Below are positions 39,459 to 49,120 of a DNA stretch of 64,000 nucleotides, in pieces (position 1 is the first letter of the stretch; the number at the start of each line of letters is the position of its first letter). The stretch is from Thiomicrorhabdus sp. ZW0627 (GTDB taxonomy: Bacteria > Pseudomonadota > Gammaproteobacteria > Thiomicrospirales > Thiomicrospiraceae). The notes under the pieces are model-generated. The model was not told the DNA's origin. It made no database searches and saw only the letters and a list, made by a program, of their open reading frames with translations. The stretch is from assembly GCF_029767005.1 (NCBI RefSeq), contig NZ_JARUQR010000001.1, forward strand, positions 1 to 64,000, given 5' to 3'. The position numbers and the translations under genes are program-made.

Positions 39459-40214
39459 TCACACAATACCAAACAGTTCCCGTAGTATGTAGCCTGTCAG
39501 GAATGCCAGACTTGCAGCGGCACCACCTGTAAGCAGGGTGCTTAAGCCCGAACGGAAAATGGGTTTGAATAGAAACAGGCTCTTGAGGCTACCGATCAGA
39601 AAGAACATGATTCCCGCTAGTATTGCGCTGATCAGGAATTGCGTACTCATCTCCCACGACAAGACCAGAAACGGCATCAAAGGAATGGAGCCGACAAACA
39701 CAAATGCTAAAAAAGTCGTTAATGCCGCACGAATGGCATTGGGTGCATGTCTCTGTACCCCGTGCTCCTCGGTTAGCATAGTATCCACCCAGAGTTTACG
39801 GTCTAGGCAGATGGTTTCCACTATTTCGTCCAAAACCGCGCCTTTGAATCCTTTTTGTTGGAAAATTTGACGGATTTCTTCCCGTTCGCCTTCAGGGATT
39901 CTTTCGATGTGTTCTTCTTCGAGTTGGCGAAGTTGGTCGGTGAATTCTTTTTGGGCCTTATTCGCTTCATAATTGCTGACCGCCATACTGAAACCGTCGG
40001 CGAACAGGTTGGCAAATCCCAGAACCAAGGCAACCATCGGAGAAAACCCGGCACCGAAAGCGCCCGAAACCACCGCAAAAGTGGTCACGCAACCGTCAAT
40101 TCCTCCCAGGACGGCATCCGAGATGTTCTGGGTTTTAGGCGGTTGAACCAGCCGTTCGGCGATGACCTCGGGACGGTGTTCCCGTTCCAATTCTTCCGGA
40201 CTGATTTTTTTCAT
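39459..40214 (-). CDS. VIT1/CCC1-family iron/manganese transporter
   Basis: A 251-residue membrane protein. It opens with [25 protein letters not shown], and [17 protein letters not shown] is a family signature. A Glu-rich cytosolic loop (about 85-150) is the likely metal-binding domain. Three helices follow. It probably exports Fe(II) or Mn(II). Its start overlaps the UPF0178 gene by 4 bp. Confidence 0.88.
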   Translation of the reverse strand: MKKISPEELEREHRPEVIAERLVQPPKTQNISDAVLGGIDGCVTTFAVVSGAFGAGFSPMVALVLGFANLFADGFSMAVSNYEANKAQKEFTDQLRQLEEEHIERIPEGEREEIRQIFQQKGFKGAVLDEIVETICLDRKLWVDTMLTEEHGVQRHAPNAIRAALTTFLAFVFVGSIPLMPFLVLSWEMSTQFLISAILAGIMFFLIGSLKSLFLFKPIFRSGLSTLLTGGAAASLAFLTGYILRELFGIV

Positions 40215-40690
40215 AAAGCATCCCGTTTGGTTTGATCGAGCTTTTTGGTGTATTGGGTCAATAGTCGATCCAGTTGGTTGGCGAATGCCTGCCGATCATT
40301 CTGGCTCATGGAGGATGGCCCGCCGGTATCCACGCCGCTGGAACGCAGGCTTTCCATGAAGTCGCGCATATTGAGCCTTGCCCGGATGTTGCTCGGTGTA
40401 TAGAGCTCGCCGCGAGGATTCAAGGCAGTACCGCCTTTTTCAATGACTTCTGCAGCCAGTGGAATGTCGGCGGTCACGACAAGATCTCCGGCACTCATGC
40501 GCTGGACGATGGCATTATCAGCGACATCGAATCCCTTGGTAACCTGCAAAAAATGGATGAAGCGCGATGGCGGGATGCGTAAGCTGTGATTGGCGACCAG
40601 CGTCGTCGTGACCTGAGAGCGCTCCGCTGCCCGGAACAGAATTTCCTTGATGACTGCCGGACAAGCGTCCGCATCTACCCATATCTTCAT
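40211..40690 (-). CDS. yaiI: UPF0178 (YaiI/YqxD) family protein
   Basis: A 159-residue PIN-like fold protein: it starts with [24 protein letters not shown] and carries [18 protein letters not shown] nuclease-like fold is inferred from the family; function is not established. Coupled to the VIT transporter by overlap. Confidence 0.9.
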   Translation of the reverse strand: MKIWVDADACPAVIKEILFRAAERSQVTTTLVANHSLRIPPSRFIHFLQVTKGFDVADNAIVQRMSAGDLVVTADIPLAAEVIEKGGTALNPRGELYTPSNIRARLNMRDFMESLRSSGVDTGGPSSMSQNDRQAFANQLDRLLTQYTKKLDQTKRDAL

Positions 40691-40770
40691 CGAAATGTCT
40701 TTTGTTGTTGTCTGAAAACGGCTATCAGCATAGCATTTTTGTAACGGTTTCGCGTGGTTTTAGCGAGTTG

Positions 40771-40794
40771 AAACTCAACAGGCCTGTTGAGTTT
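40771..40794. repeat. AACAGGCCTGTT palindrome, copy 6, 24-bp perfect palindrome
   Basis: The 12-mer (40777-40788) is extended symmetrically by AAACTC on the left and GAGTTT on the right, giving a perfect 24-bp palindrome between the YaiI-like and MBL genes. Confidence 0.9.
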
Positions 40795-40903
40795 ACATTG
40801 AATTCTACAACGAGCTTTCAGGAATGGATTGACTGAATTCGCATGGTTTTAAATTAAGAAAAATCATGCGAATGAAATAGTTAAATCCGTAATTTAATTC
40901 GGA

Positions 40904-41878
40904 TCAACAGCCGGCAATACATTTTCCGTTGCTGTCGAAAGACATCGTTATACCACTAAAAGGGACGTGAACCGGAACGTCAGTGGCCTCAATGAAGGTT
41001 TTGGTTCGAGTGTGCGGAAGGACTTTTCCATCGAGGGTTGCCTCTTCATTTGCATGGGAGGGAATCACCGAAGTCGGTTTGACTAGATCGTTGATCACAT
41101 AGGCCGCTTCAGTCGGGCCGGTAGTGTAGGTATCGCCGATATTGATGACCGCCAGTTTGGCGCCATAGTGCTGGCGAACCACGATGTCCTGTTCCGCAGT
41201 AATACCGGTATCGCCGGAAAGGTACACGACCAAGCCGTTGCTGAACTTCAGAATGTAGCCTGTAGCAGGGCCGACGTGTGCTGTGAGTCCAGCACCTTTC
41301 ATGAACTCGCCTAGCGAACCTTCGATCATGTCGGGTGAAAGGCCATTGCTGTGAATAGCAGGAACCGTGGTGATGCCAACACCATCAACGGTTTTCATAG
41401 CACCGAAACGAACCAACAAGGAATCTTTGGGATCTCCGCCGGCGGCTTTCAGTTTCGCCGCGAACAGGCTCGGCATTTCACTTCCAGTCACGATTTTAGC
41501 GTGTTTGGCGATGGCGATCTTGACGCTGTTAGAGGCTGGAGTGTCACTGACTGAAACGTCGGGTTTGGCGCAACTCCCGGCATCAAGGGCTTTGATGTGC
41601 TTGTCTCCAATGTGGTCGCCGTGTACATGACTGACCAGGATGATATCGATTTTTCCGAGTCGAGGGTCGTTCGCTCCGGCAACGGTTCGGCCCGCATCAT
41701 ATAAAATTCGGGTACCGTTCGGATCTTCGAAGATCATGGCTCGGTCAAGGGTACAGAACTCCCCTTTTTGACTTCCCAGGGGGGTGATGTTAACGACTCC
41801 GGAGGTGGCAAGTGCCTGCGTTGATGACAATGCCAGCCAGGTGAGTACTGTACTAATCGAGGTGAGTACACGTTTCAT
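40904..41878 (-). CDS. Periplasmic metallo-beta-lactamase-fold hydrolase
   Basis: A 324-residue secreted protein with a signal peptide (cleaved near QALA). The zinc motif HVHGDH and a later VYLSGDTG and IPSHANEE support an active metallo-beta-lactamase-fold hydrolase. The substrate is unknown. GGAG precedes the ATG. It follows the DUF302 gene by 24 bp on the same strand, so the two are likely co-transcribed. Confidence 0.87.
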   Translation of the reverse strand: MKRVLTSISTVLTWLALSSTQALATSGVVNITPLGSQKGEFCTLDRAMIFEDPNGTRILYDAGRTVAGANDPRLGKIDIILVSHVHGDHIGDKHIKALDAGSCAKPDVSVSDTPASNSVKIAIAKHAKIVTGSEMPSLFAAKLKAAGGDPKDSLLVRFGAMKTVDGVGITTVPAIHSNGLSPDMIEGSLGEFMKGAGLTAHVGPATGYILKFSNGLVVYLSGDTGITAEQDIVVRQHYGAKLAVINIGDTYTTGPTEAAYVINDLVKPTSVIPSHANEEATLDGKVLPHTRTKTFIEATDVPVHVPFSGITMSFDSNGKCIAGC

Positions 41879-41902
41879 GTTCGGACTCCGTTGCGCTGAT
41901 GT

Positions 41903-42286
41903 TTATTTGGCTTCTTCGACCATCTGTATCGTTTTCGCTTCGACTTCTCCAGCGATTTGAGTTAAAGCAGGATCCAGTGATAAAGTCGCCAACATCTCCG
42001 CAGGTTTGATAAGCCCGATCTTGGTTTTGCCTTGTTCAGTGTAAACCGAGATGCGGCACGGAAGCGCCATGTTAAGTCGCATATCGGTTGCCAGTACTTT
42101 TGATGCCTGTCCGGGATTGCAGACCTCAAAGACACGGCACTGTTCCGTAAAGTCGAAGCCTTTGCTGCGCAGGGTTTCCCCCAGATCGTGAACGTGAAGG
42201 ACACCGAAGCCATTGTTTTTGACTGCGGCATCCAAGTCGTTTGAAGCTTGCTCGAAAGTTTTGTCTGATTCCACTACGTAATACAT
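41903..42286 (-). CDS. DUF302 family protein (cytoplasmic form)
   Basis: A 127-residue protein of the DUF302 family, recognisable from YYVVESDKTFEQASNDLDAAVKNNGFGVLHVHDL and EVCNPGQASKVL. No signal peptide. A GGAGG ribosome site precedes the ATG. It is the first gene of a pair with the MBL-fold protein. Family function is unclear. Confidence 0.87.
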   Translation of the reverse strand: MYYVVESDKTFEQASNDLDAAVKNNGFGVLHVHDLGETLRSKGFDFTEQCRVFEVCNPGQASKVLATDMRLNMALPCRISVYTEQGKTKIGLIKPAEMLATLSLDPALTQIAGEVEAKTIQMVEEAK

Positions 42287-42410
42287 GATTCACCTCCAGT
42301 GACGGGTTTCTCTGATACTTTCCACATGCTAATCCATGCGTGGAATGTGGTCAATAAAACGATTAAAAAGAAAGTCCTTGTTTTTAATAGGTTTTTAGTT
42401 GGGGGACGGT

Positions 42411-43754
42411 CTAGCCCAATACCCCCAATCGGTTTTTCCGACGCACTTTTTTTGCGTAAAGCCAGGCGCCGATGGTCAATAAAATATAGGTTCCGAGAAT
42501 GAGTGCCATCTGCACGGGTTGAGTGCTGATCTCAGAGTAGAAGACAAGGACGGTTGCAACTGCCAATCCGAACAGGGAGGTCAATGTGATGAAAGCGGAT
42601 GAATTCGTTTGGTGCCGGATTCGGAAGTTGGCAAAAGCCATGAGTAGGGAGATAATCAGGAAAGTCACGCTTCCGAATTCGAGGATGAGTTGCAGGGAGC
42701 CGGATAAGACCAGAACAAAGGCCAAAGCGGACAGAGTCAGGACGGCATAGACTGGAATCCGGCGTGAATGTTTGGTCAAGTAGGCCGGAAGGTAACGATC
42801 TTCAGCGATGGCTGACATTTGCCGCGAAGCACCGAAAACGGTGCCGCTGATTGCACTACTCGTCGCCAGCAGGGCGCCAATAATAACCAGTTCGGTTCCC
42901 CAGTGTCCCAATATCTTATCGGCTCCGGAAGCCAGTGCATATTCCTTGTTTTGGATTATGTCTGCGAACGGAATGGTGAGAATTGCGCCTAAGGCAATTA
43001 CCAGATAGATCAGGATCGCCAGGAAAATCGCGGCATAGATGGCGCGAGGAATGTTCTTTTCCGGCTTTTCCATTTCATTGACTGCGTTGATGACAAGCTC
43101 AAACCCTTCATAGGCGACAAATGTAATGGAAGCAACGATCATGATGTCAAGAATTGAGATGGTGCCGTTATGTTCAATCAGTGTCGGAAGGGTGGTGTTG
43201 CTGTTGTTAATCAAAACGAAAGAGATCACCACCAGAATGACCAGTTTGGTGTAGACCATAAGGTCTTCTATTTTTCCCATTCCTTTGACGCTTAGGATAT
43301 TGACTAGAGTGAATACGCTAATGATGCCGCCGGCAACCAGTTTACGGATCCATTCATTGTCCGCGAATGTAAATCCACTGATCGCATAAGAGGCGAAGGT
43401 GTAGGAGTAGAGTGCCAGGGTGCTGATGTAACCGAAAATCACCCACCATCCGATCAGTGAGGCTGCAAACGGCGATTTGGGAAAGGTTTTTTTGTAAAAT
43501 GCGTAGGTTGAACCTTCGTCTTTATAGTAGACGCCGAGTTTGATGTACGAATAAGCAGCCATGGCGGCGACTATCCCACCGAGGGCAATCGCAAGCGGGG
43601 TATAAACACCAATCATGGAGACCGAAATCCCTAAAATCGTGAAAATCCCGCCTCCGACCATGCCACCCAAGGCAATCGCAATCAGTTCGGGAACGCCCAG
43701 AACTTTGTTGCGCGGGCGATGAATCGCGGGCGTTTTTTTGAGTGGGATTTTCAT
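42411..43754 (-). CDS. APC-superfamily amino-acid permease
   Basis: A 447-residue transporter with about 12 membrane helices. The first helix contains IALGGMVGGGIFTILGISV, typical of APC permeases, and VAYEGFELVINAVNEMEKPEKNIPRAI is the family's helix 6-7 region. The substrate is unassigned. No regulatory gene is adjacent. Confidence 0.9.
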   Translation of the reverse strand: MKIPLKKTPAIHRPRNKVLGVPELIAIALGGMVGGGIFTILGISVSMIGVYTPLAIALGGIVAAMAAYSYIKLGVYYKDEGSTYAFYKKTFPKSPFAASLIGWWVIFGYISTLALYSYTFASYAISGFTFADNEWIRKLVAGGIISVFTLVNILSVKGMGKIEDLMVYTKLVILVVISFVLINNSNTTLPTLIEHNGTISILDIMIVASITFVAYEGFELVINAVNEMEKPEKNIPRAIYAAIFLAILIYLVIALGAILTIPFADIIQNKEYALASGADKILGHWGTELVIIGALLATSSAISGTVFGASRQMSAIAEDRYLPAYLTKHSRRIPVYAVLTLSALAFVLVLSGSLQLILEFGSVTFLIISLLMAFANFRIRHQTNSSAFITLTSLFGLAVATVLVFYSEISTQPVQMALILGTYILLTIGAWLYAKKVRRKNRLGVLG

Positions 43755-44043
43755 ATCGTCTTTATGCCTATCATGTTGAATTTAAGAAAAAATAACGTTT
43801 AATGCCGTTATTGGTTCGATTCTACAAAACCTAGGAAGATTAGCAATTTTAACAGTAAAAAAACGCAAAGAGGGGGGCGATGATGAATGGATGATGACTA
43901 TTTGCAAATAAGAAGAGGAAAAGATAGTAATTATCAACCACTTACTGTAAGCTACCCACCTTTCCTTCGAATACCTTTATAGGTGTTCCGAGTCCTTAAG
44001 CAAGACGCAATCACAATATAATTATAAAAGAGACACCACATTT

Positions 44044-45396
44044 ATGAGCTTTGCCTCCCTGGGGTTATCCGCCCCTATCCTTGAAGCTGTAGCCGAACAG
44101 GGTTACGAAACGCCATCTCCAATTCAGACACAAGCTATTCCAGCGGTTATCCAAGGCAAAGACGTCATGGCTGCCGCCCAGACCGGAACCGGAAAAACTG
44201 CCGGTTTCACGTTGCCGATTTTGGAACGGCTTTCTAAAGGGCAAAGAGCTAAATCGAATCAGGCACGAGCGTTGATTCTGACTCCAACGCGCGAGTTGGC
44301 AGCTCAGGTTGCCGAAAGTGTAGAGCTTTATGGTAAAAACTTGCCTCTTAAATCGACGGTGGTGTTTGGAGGGGTGAAAATTAACCCTCAAATGATGCGT
44401 TTGCGTTCCGGTGTGGATGTTCTGGTTGCAACACCGGGGAGATTGTTGGATCTGTATAACCAGAATGCCGTGAAGTTTGACCAGCTGGAAGTGTTGGTGC
44501 TGGATGAGGCGGATCGCATGTTGGACATGGGCTTTATTCATGACCTCAAGAAAATCATGGCTCTGCTTCCCAAGAATCGTCAAAACCTCCTTTTCTCCGC
44601 GACATTCTCGGATGACATTCGCAGGCTTGCCAAAGGTCTGGTTAATGATCCGGTTGAGATTTCTGTGGCTCCAGCCAATACGACAGCTAAAACGGTTGAG
44701 CAGTGGGTCTATCCTGTCGATAAAAAACGTAAGCCGGAATTGTTAATTCAGTTGGTTGCCCAAAACCGTTGGGAGCAAGTATTGGTTTTCACCAAAACCA
44801 AGCACGGTGCCAACCGTTTGACTAAGCAGCTTGAGAAATACGGTATTAAAGCTGCTGCGATTCACGGTAATAAAAGTCAGGGCGCCAGAACACGTGCTTT
44901 GGCCGACTTCAAAAATGGTGAAATCCGAGTACTGGTAGCGACAGATATCGCCGCCCGTGGTCTGGACATTGATCAGTTACCTCATGTTGTCAATTTCGAG
45001 TTGCCGAATGTGGCCGAAGATTATGTACATCGCATTGGCCGTACGGGACGAGCCGGCGCCAGTGGTGAAGCATTGTCGTTGGTTTGCGCAGAAGAGGCTA
45101 AATTGTTGTTTGCCATTGAGCGTCTGACCGGGGCCTTATTGCCTCGTAAAGTGATTGAAGGCTTCGAGCCGGTAGAAGGCGTTCCGGCTTCACGTTTGGA
45201 TACTCGTCCTATTAAGCCTAAAAAACCTAAGAAACCGAAGCAACCACGTGAAGACCGGAAAGATGGGGCTCGTTCGGGTAGCAGCCATAGAGGGCAAAAG
45301 CCCGAAGGCGCCGACAAAAAACCTTCTAGATCCTGGCATTCCAAAAAAAGAGCAGATAACGCCTCTCACCGGTCAGAAGTCAAAGCGAGCAAGTAG
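44044..45396 (+). CDS. rhlE: DEAD-box RNA helicase, RhlE type
   Basis: A 450-residue ATP-dependent helicase. Motifs in order: Q motif ([13 protein letters not shown]), [52 protein letters not shown] basic, Lys/Arg/Pro-rich tail (about 385-450) fits RhlE and its role in RNA decay or ribosome assembly. Confidence 0.93.
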   Translation: MSFASLGLSAPILEAVAEQGYETPSPIQTQAIPAVIQGKDVMAAAQTGTGKTAGFTLPILERLSKGQRAKSNQARALILTPTRELAAQVAESVELYGKNLPLKSTVVFGGVKINPQMMRLRSGVDVLVATPGRLLDLYNQNAVKFDQLEVLVLDEADRMLDMGFIHDLKKIMALLPKNRQNLLFSATFSDDIRRLAKGLVNDPVEISVAPANTTAKTVEQWVYPVDKKRKPELLIQLVAQNRWEQVLVFTKTKHGANRLTKQLEKYGIKAAAIHGNKSQGARTRALADFKNGEIRVLVATDIAARGLDIDQLPHVVNFELPNVAEDYVHRIGRTGRAGASGEALSLVCAEEAKLLFAIERLTGALLPRKVIEGFEPVEGVPASRLDTRPIKPKKPKKPKQPREDRKDGARSGSSHRGQKPEGADKKPSRSWHSKKRADNASHRSEVKASK

Positions 45397-45432
45397 CCTC
45401 AACTCTTAAAGCATCAATTCAAGTCATGTATT

Positions 45433-45460
45433 AAAACCGACCACTATGGTCGGTTTTTTT
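45433..45460 (+). terminator. rhlE terminator
   Basis: AAAACCGACC, loop ACTAT, GGTCGGTTTT and a T-run, about 37 bp after rhlE. Confidence 0.9.
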
Positions 45461-45972
45461 GTTTTCGGGTTTCGGAAACATTCTAAATTCCAGTTCAAAA
45501 TCACAAATGTAAATAAAATTACGTATCTACTAGAATATTTTTCTTACTTCATATAGAATAACCACACAAAAAACATTATTAGTATTTTTACTCACATAGT
45601 GAGTAATTAGTTTTAGGTGAAAAGTTGAATGACTTTGCCTTAATAATTTGTCAAAGACAAGGGATTGCTAAGCCGTTTTCATAAAGCTTTCGGGGGGCGT
45701 TATGCATATGGACTTAAAAAACATTCGGGATTAGATGTGCTAATGGAGATTGAGTTAGGCCATAAGGTTCAGAGAACCAACGTGTAATCCGGGTAGGTTT
45801 TGATAATTAAACGAATGCGTTCAGAAAGGATTCCCTTTTTTAACGAGTGTGAACAACGATTTTGATGCATTGATTCATAGCGATAGAGAAAGCTCATTAA
45901 ATCAAAGCATTAGGTAAGAGGTTGCTTATTAGAAACGCCTCTTTATATTATTTAGCAGGAAAGTATTTAAAG
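45461..45972. other. AT-rich upstream region of the Aer-like receptor gene
   Basis: About 500 bp without a convincing gene. Two tiny ATG frames (about 45702-45734 and 45742-45786) are seen but have no supporting features. It probably holds the promoter and a long leader. I could not place a clear sigma28 or sigma70 promoter. Confidence 0.4.
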
Positions 45973-48588
45973 ATGAGAAATAATCAACCAGTTACTCGTA
46001 ATGAATATGTTTTAGATGAAAGAATTCTTGTATCGGAAACCGATTTGCACGGGACGATCCGTTATGCGAATGAGGCGTTTATCGAAGTATCCGGTTATGA
46101 GAAGGATGAATTGATTGGGGAACCGCATAATATTTTGCGCCACCCAGATATGCCTGAAGCCGCATTTGCCGATATGTGGCGTAGCTTGAAGCTAGGACTG
46201 CCTTGGTCTGGATTGGTTAAGAACCGTAGAAAGAACGGGGACTATTATTGGGTTGTTGCGAGAGCTGCCCCCGTCTATGAAGACAACCAGGTGACCGGGT
46301 ATTTATCTGTTCGTTACGCGCCGAGCCGAGAGCAGGTAAGTTGGGCGGAAGAAAATTATCCTAAATTAAAACGAGGTGATTTTAAGATTTGGGGTGGCAA
46401 GCCTGTACGTTGGTGGCATAAGTGTCCGATCTATAAGGCTAGAGCAGAACACTTAGTGGCATTCATGCTGGCGGGCGCCAGTGTAATCGGCTTATTGGAT
46501 GCGTTTGGCATCTATACACCTTCTGTCAGTGGCTTGATGGCCGGTGGCGTTTTATTAGGTGGTGTGGGTGCTTGGAAACTCCAAAAAATGAATCGTAAAT
46601 TAAAAGATTACGCGGATTCTTTGTTGGCGGTGTCTCAAGAAGACTTTAATACAAATGTAGATTTCTCACCTAGCCATTCGCTTATGAAGCAAGCACCGGT
46701 TGATAAATTGGGCGCAATGGTTGGAATCATACAATCCAACTTGGCAAATAATCTGGATCAAATACAAGCTTTGTTGGGTCAAAGTTCCAAAGTTCAAACA
46801 GCGGTTGAATCGGCTTCCATTGGAATCATGATTGCGGATGCACGACATGTGATTCAATACGCTAACCCAATGGTCATTTCTCTTTTGAAACGCAATGAGG
46901 GGACTTTAAAAAGCCATTTACCGGACTTTGATGTAGCAAAAATTGTCGGTTCATCGATCGATGTTTTTCATAAACACCCGGATCATCAAAGACAGTTGAT
47001 TGATGGTTTGAAGGAACCCTACGAGGCTAAGATCAATTTGGATAATATGCATCTGGTCCTACAGATCATTCCGATTGAGCAAAACGGTGTTCGTTACGGT
47101 ACGGTGGTGCAGTGGGAAGACAAATCGGAAGAGGTTGCCATCGAGCAAGAGATCTCAGGATTGGTTGAAGCCGCGGCTAACGGTGTATTTAATAAGAGAA
47201 TCCAAACCGACAATATTGAAGAACCGCTTCTAAAAAGCATGGGCGAAAATCTGAATGACATGGTGTTCCATTTGGAAAAAGCCCTGTCTCAAACGGGACG
47301 TGCGATTGGTGAATTGGCCTTTTCGAGAGTTTCTAGCCGTATGGAAGGTGAGTATAAAGGGGCGTTTCAAGTAATGCAAAATGCCATCAACCTTTCCTTT
47401 AAGAGTTTGAACGAAGTCATCGGTCAGGTTCAGTTTAACTCTAACGAGGTGACGGTCGCGACTCAAGAGTTGTCCGCCGGGGTGAACGATTTTGCAGGCA
47501 AGATTCAACAGCAAGCGTCTGAGATTGAACAAACCTCTTCTGCGATGCAAAAAATGGCTGTTTCGGTTCGCTCTAACGATGAAATTGTTGATCGGGCCAG
47601 TGAGTTGGCTAACAGCGTCGTTACAAAGGTCGGGCAGGGCTCGCAGGTGATGCTTCAAGCGATTGAGTCGATGAATCAAATACAGTCATCCGGAGAAAAA
47701 ATAGCCGAAATTACCAGTATGATCGATGGTATTGCTTTCCAAACCAACTTGTTGGCGTTGAATGCGGCTGTAGAAGCGGCACGAGCGGGAGAACAAGGGC
47801 GAGGTTTTGCAGTTGTGGCCGGTGAGGTTCGCACATTGGCTCAGAGATCGGCTGAAGCTTCGCGAGATATTCAAGCTTTGATTCAACAGTCGGTTTCGCA
47901 AATTAATGAAGGTACTCAGTTGGTGACAAAAACGGGAGACGAACTGGTCTCTATTAGAGGCTTGGTTGAAACGATGCGTGAGCAGGTTATGCAGATTTCA
48001 GAAGCGTCAAAGGAACAAGAAGCCGACATTCTAGAAGTGAATAGATCTATCGAGGTGATGGATCAAATGGCTCAACAAAGTGCAGCCTTGGTTAAAGAGG
48101 CTGCTTCGTCTTCTCGTCACGTGGCCGAACAAGCAGATTACATGAACAAATTATCCGCCACGTTCTCATTGTCTCCAGAAGGACAGGAAGTGAGTAGAAA
48201 AGGGCGTTCACCTTTGGCTGAGTACAAACAGGCGCATTTTAATTGGCGAATTCGTATTGCGAATGTGGTTTCCGGCGTTGAGCAAATCGATGATGTTGAG
48301 TCGGTTAGAAATCATCATCTATGTGCATTAGGAGAATGGCGGGACACAGAAGGGCAGGCTTATAATCATTTACCACAAATGGGTAGGTTGGATCTGGTGC
48401 ATGAAGAATTCCACCAAAAAATCGCTCAAGCCATAGAGTATAAAAATAGTGGCGATACAGAATCTGCGTATGTTTTATTGCCTGAGATTGACCGTTTATC
48501 TGAACAAGTTGTTCAATGCATAGAGGAGATTGAGCAAAGCATTTACGGAAACGGCGGCGCCAATCAGTTGCTGAGATTGTCAGCCTAG
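45973..48588 (+). CDS. Aer-like PAS chemoreceptor with C-terminal CZB domain
   Basis: An 871-residue chemoreceptor. An N-terminal PAS of the Aer type (about 15-120; RHPDMPEAAFADMW and NGDYYWVVA are typical) precedes two membrane helices (about 158-205). A second PAS-like domain (about 280-395) precedes the methyl-accepting signalling domain with hairpin tip [36 protein letters not shown]. The C-terminus carries a CZB zinc domain (HFNWRI, HHLCALGEW, HEEFHQKI). The ATG at 45973 is chosen over an upstream TTG at 45922. It likely guides energy or redox taxis. Confidence 0.88.
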   Translation: MRNNQPVTRNEYVLDERILVSETDLHGTIRYANEAFIEVSGYEKDELIGEPHNILRHPDMPEAAFADMWRSLKLGLPWSGLVKNRRKNGDYYWVVARAAPVYEDNQVTGYLSVRYAPSREQVSWAEENYPKLKRGDFKIWGGKPVRWWHKCPIYKARAEHLVAFMLAGASVIGLLDAFGIYTPSVSGLMAGGVLLGGVGAWKLQKMNRKLKDYADSLLAVSQEDFNTNVDFSPSHSLMKQAPVDKLGAMVGIIQSNLANNLDQIQALLGQSSKVQTAVESASIGIMIADARHVIQYANPMVISLLKRNEGTLKSHLPDFDVAKIVGSSIDVFHKHPDHQRQLIDGLKEPYEAKINLDNMHLVLQIIPIEQNGVRYGTVVQWEDKSEEVAIEQEISGLVEAAANGVFNKRIQTDNIEEPLLKSMGENLNDMVFHLEKALSQTGRAIGELAFSRVSSRMEGEYKGAFQVMQNAINLSFKSLNEVIGQVQFNSNEVTVATQELSAGVNDFAGKIQQQASEIEQTSSAMQKMAVSVRSNDEIVDRASELANSVVTKVGQGSQVMLQAIESMNQIQSSGEKIAEITSMIDGIAFQTNLLALNAAVEAARAGEQGRGFAVVAGEVRTLAQRSAEASRDIQALIQQSVSQINEGTQLVTKTGDELVSIRGLVETMREQVMQISEASKEQEADILEVNRSIEVMDQMAQQSAALVKEAASSSRHVAEQADYMNKLSATFSLSPEGQEVSRKGRSPLAEYKQAHFNWRIRIANVVSGVEQIDDVESVRNHHLCALGEWRDTEGQAYNHLPQMGRLDLVHEEFHQKIAQAIEYKNSGDTESAYVLLPEIDRLSEQVVQCIEEIEQSIYGNGGANQLLRLSA

Positions 48589-49120
48589 ACGTATGAGTGT
48601 TTCAAAGCTTAACGCTGGTTAATTTTCCCAAAAGGAAAGCAATTAACTCCCTCTTACAAAGCGGGAGTTTTCAAAATCGATTTATTCAACTCTTGAATTG
48701 GGTTCTATCCTTTCTTTAACGTCGTTTACAACCAAACGATAGTCTGCATTTCTTATCCTTTAAATTCACAAGGTCACTAACGTTGCAATAGCGGATTAGA
48801 CGTGATTTTGGCAATGTCTTAGGTGTTCTTTTGTTTCCCCTGAGTGATTTCGCATCCTGAATTTTTAAATTTCAGATCTGGCCATAAAAACTTCTCAACT
48901 GGGCAGCTTTAAATTTTTATATGCGAGTGAAAAAAATAACTCTGATTAGATTTGTATGTTTTGTTGTTGATATTATTGTTTTTTTTGATTGATAGTAAAT
49001 ATTTTCTTAGGCAGTTTTATCGTAATTAGTACGGATTATATTCGTCTATTTTTGTATGGATTAGTTTTGGTTTTAGGCTACAGTGATAAAAAAATAATAA
49101 CTCAGAGGTTTAAAGGATTT
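48589..49120. other. Intergenic region between chemoreceptors, with terminator
   Basis: About 530 bp, AT-rich towards the end. A likely terminator for the Aer-like receptor gene lies at 48646-48675 (AACTCCC / GGGAGTT plus T-run). An in-frame extension of the next receptor back to 48989 lacks a ribosome site and is not used. No RNA gene is seen. Confidence 0.5.

Noticed and set aside
45700-45790. Two very short ATG frames upstream of the Aer-like receptor gene
   Set aside because: They encode 10 and 14 residues with no convincing ribosome site, no terminator nearby and no similarity that I recognise. Too weak to call leader peptides.
45600-45920. Possible cyclic-di-GMP riboswitch before the Aer-like receptor gene
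   Set aside because: The conserved GEMM core is not present; only a loose G-rich stretch is seen.
48989-49120. N-terminal extension of the second chemoreceptor
   Set aside because: It would add an extra hydrophobic stretch but lacks a ribosome site, whereas AAAGGA precedes the ATG at 49121.
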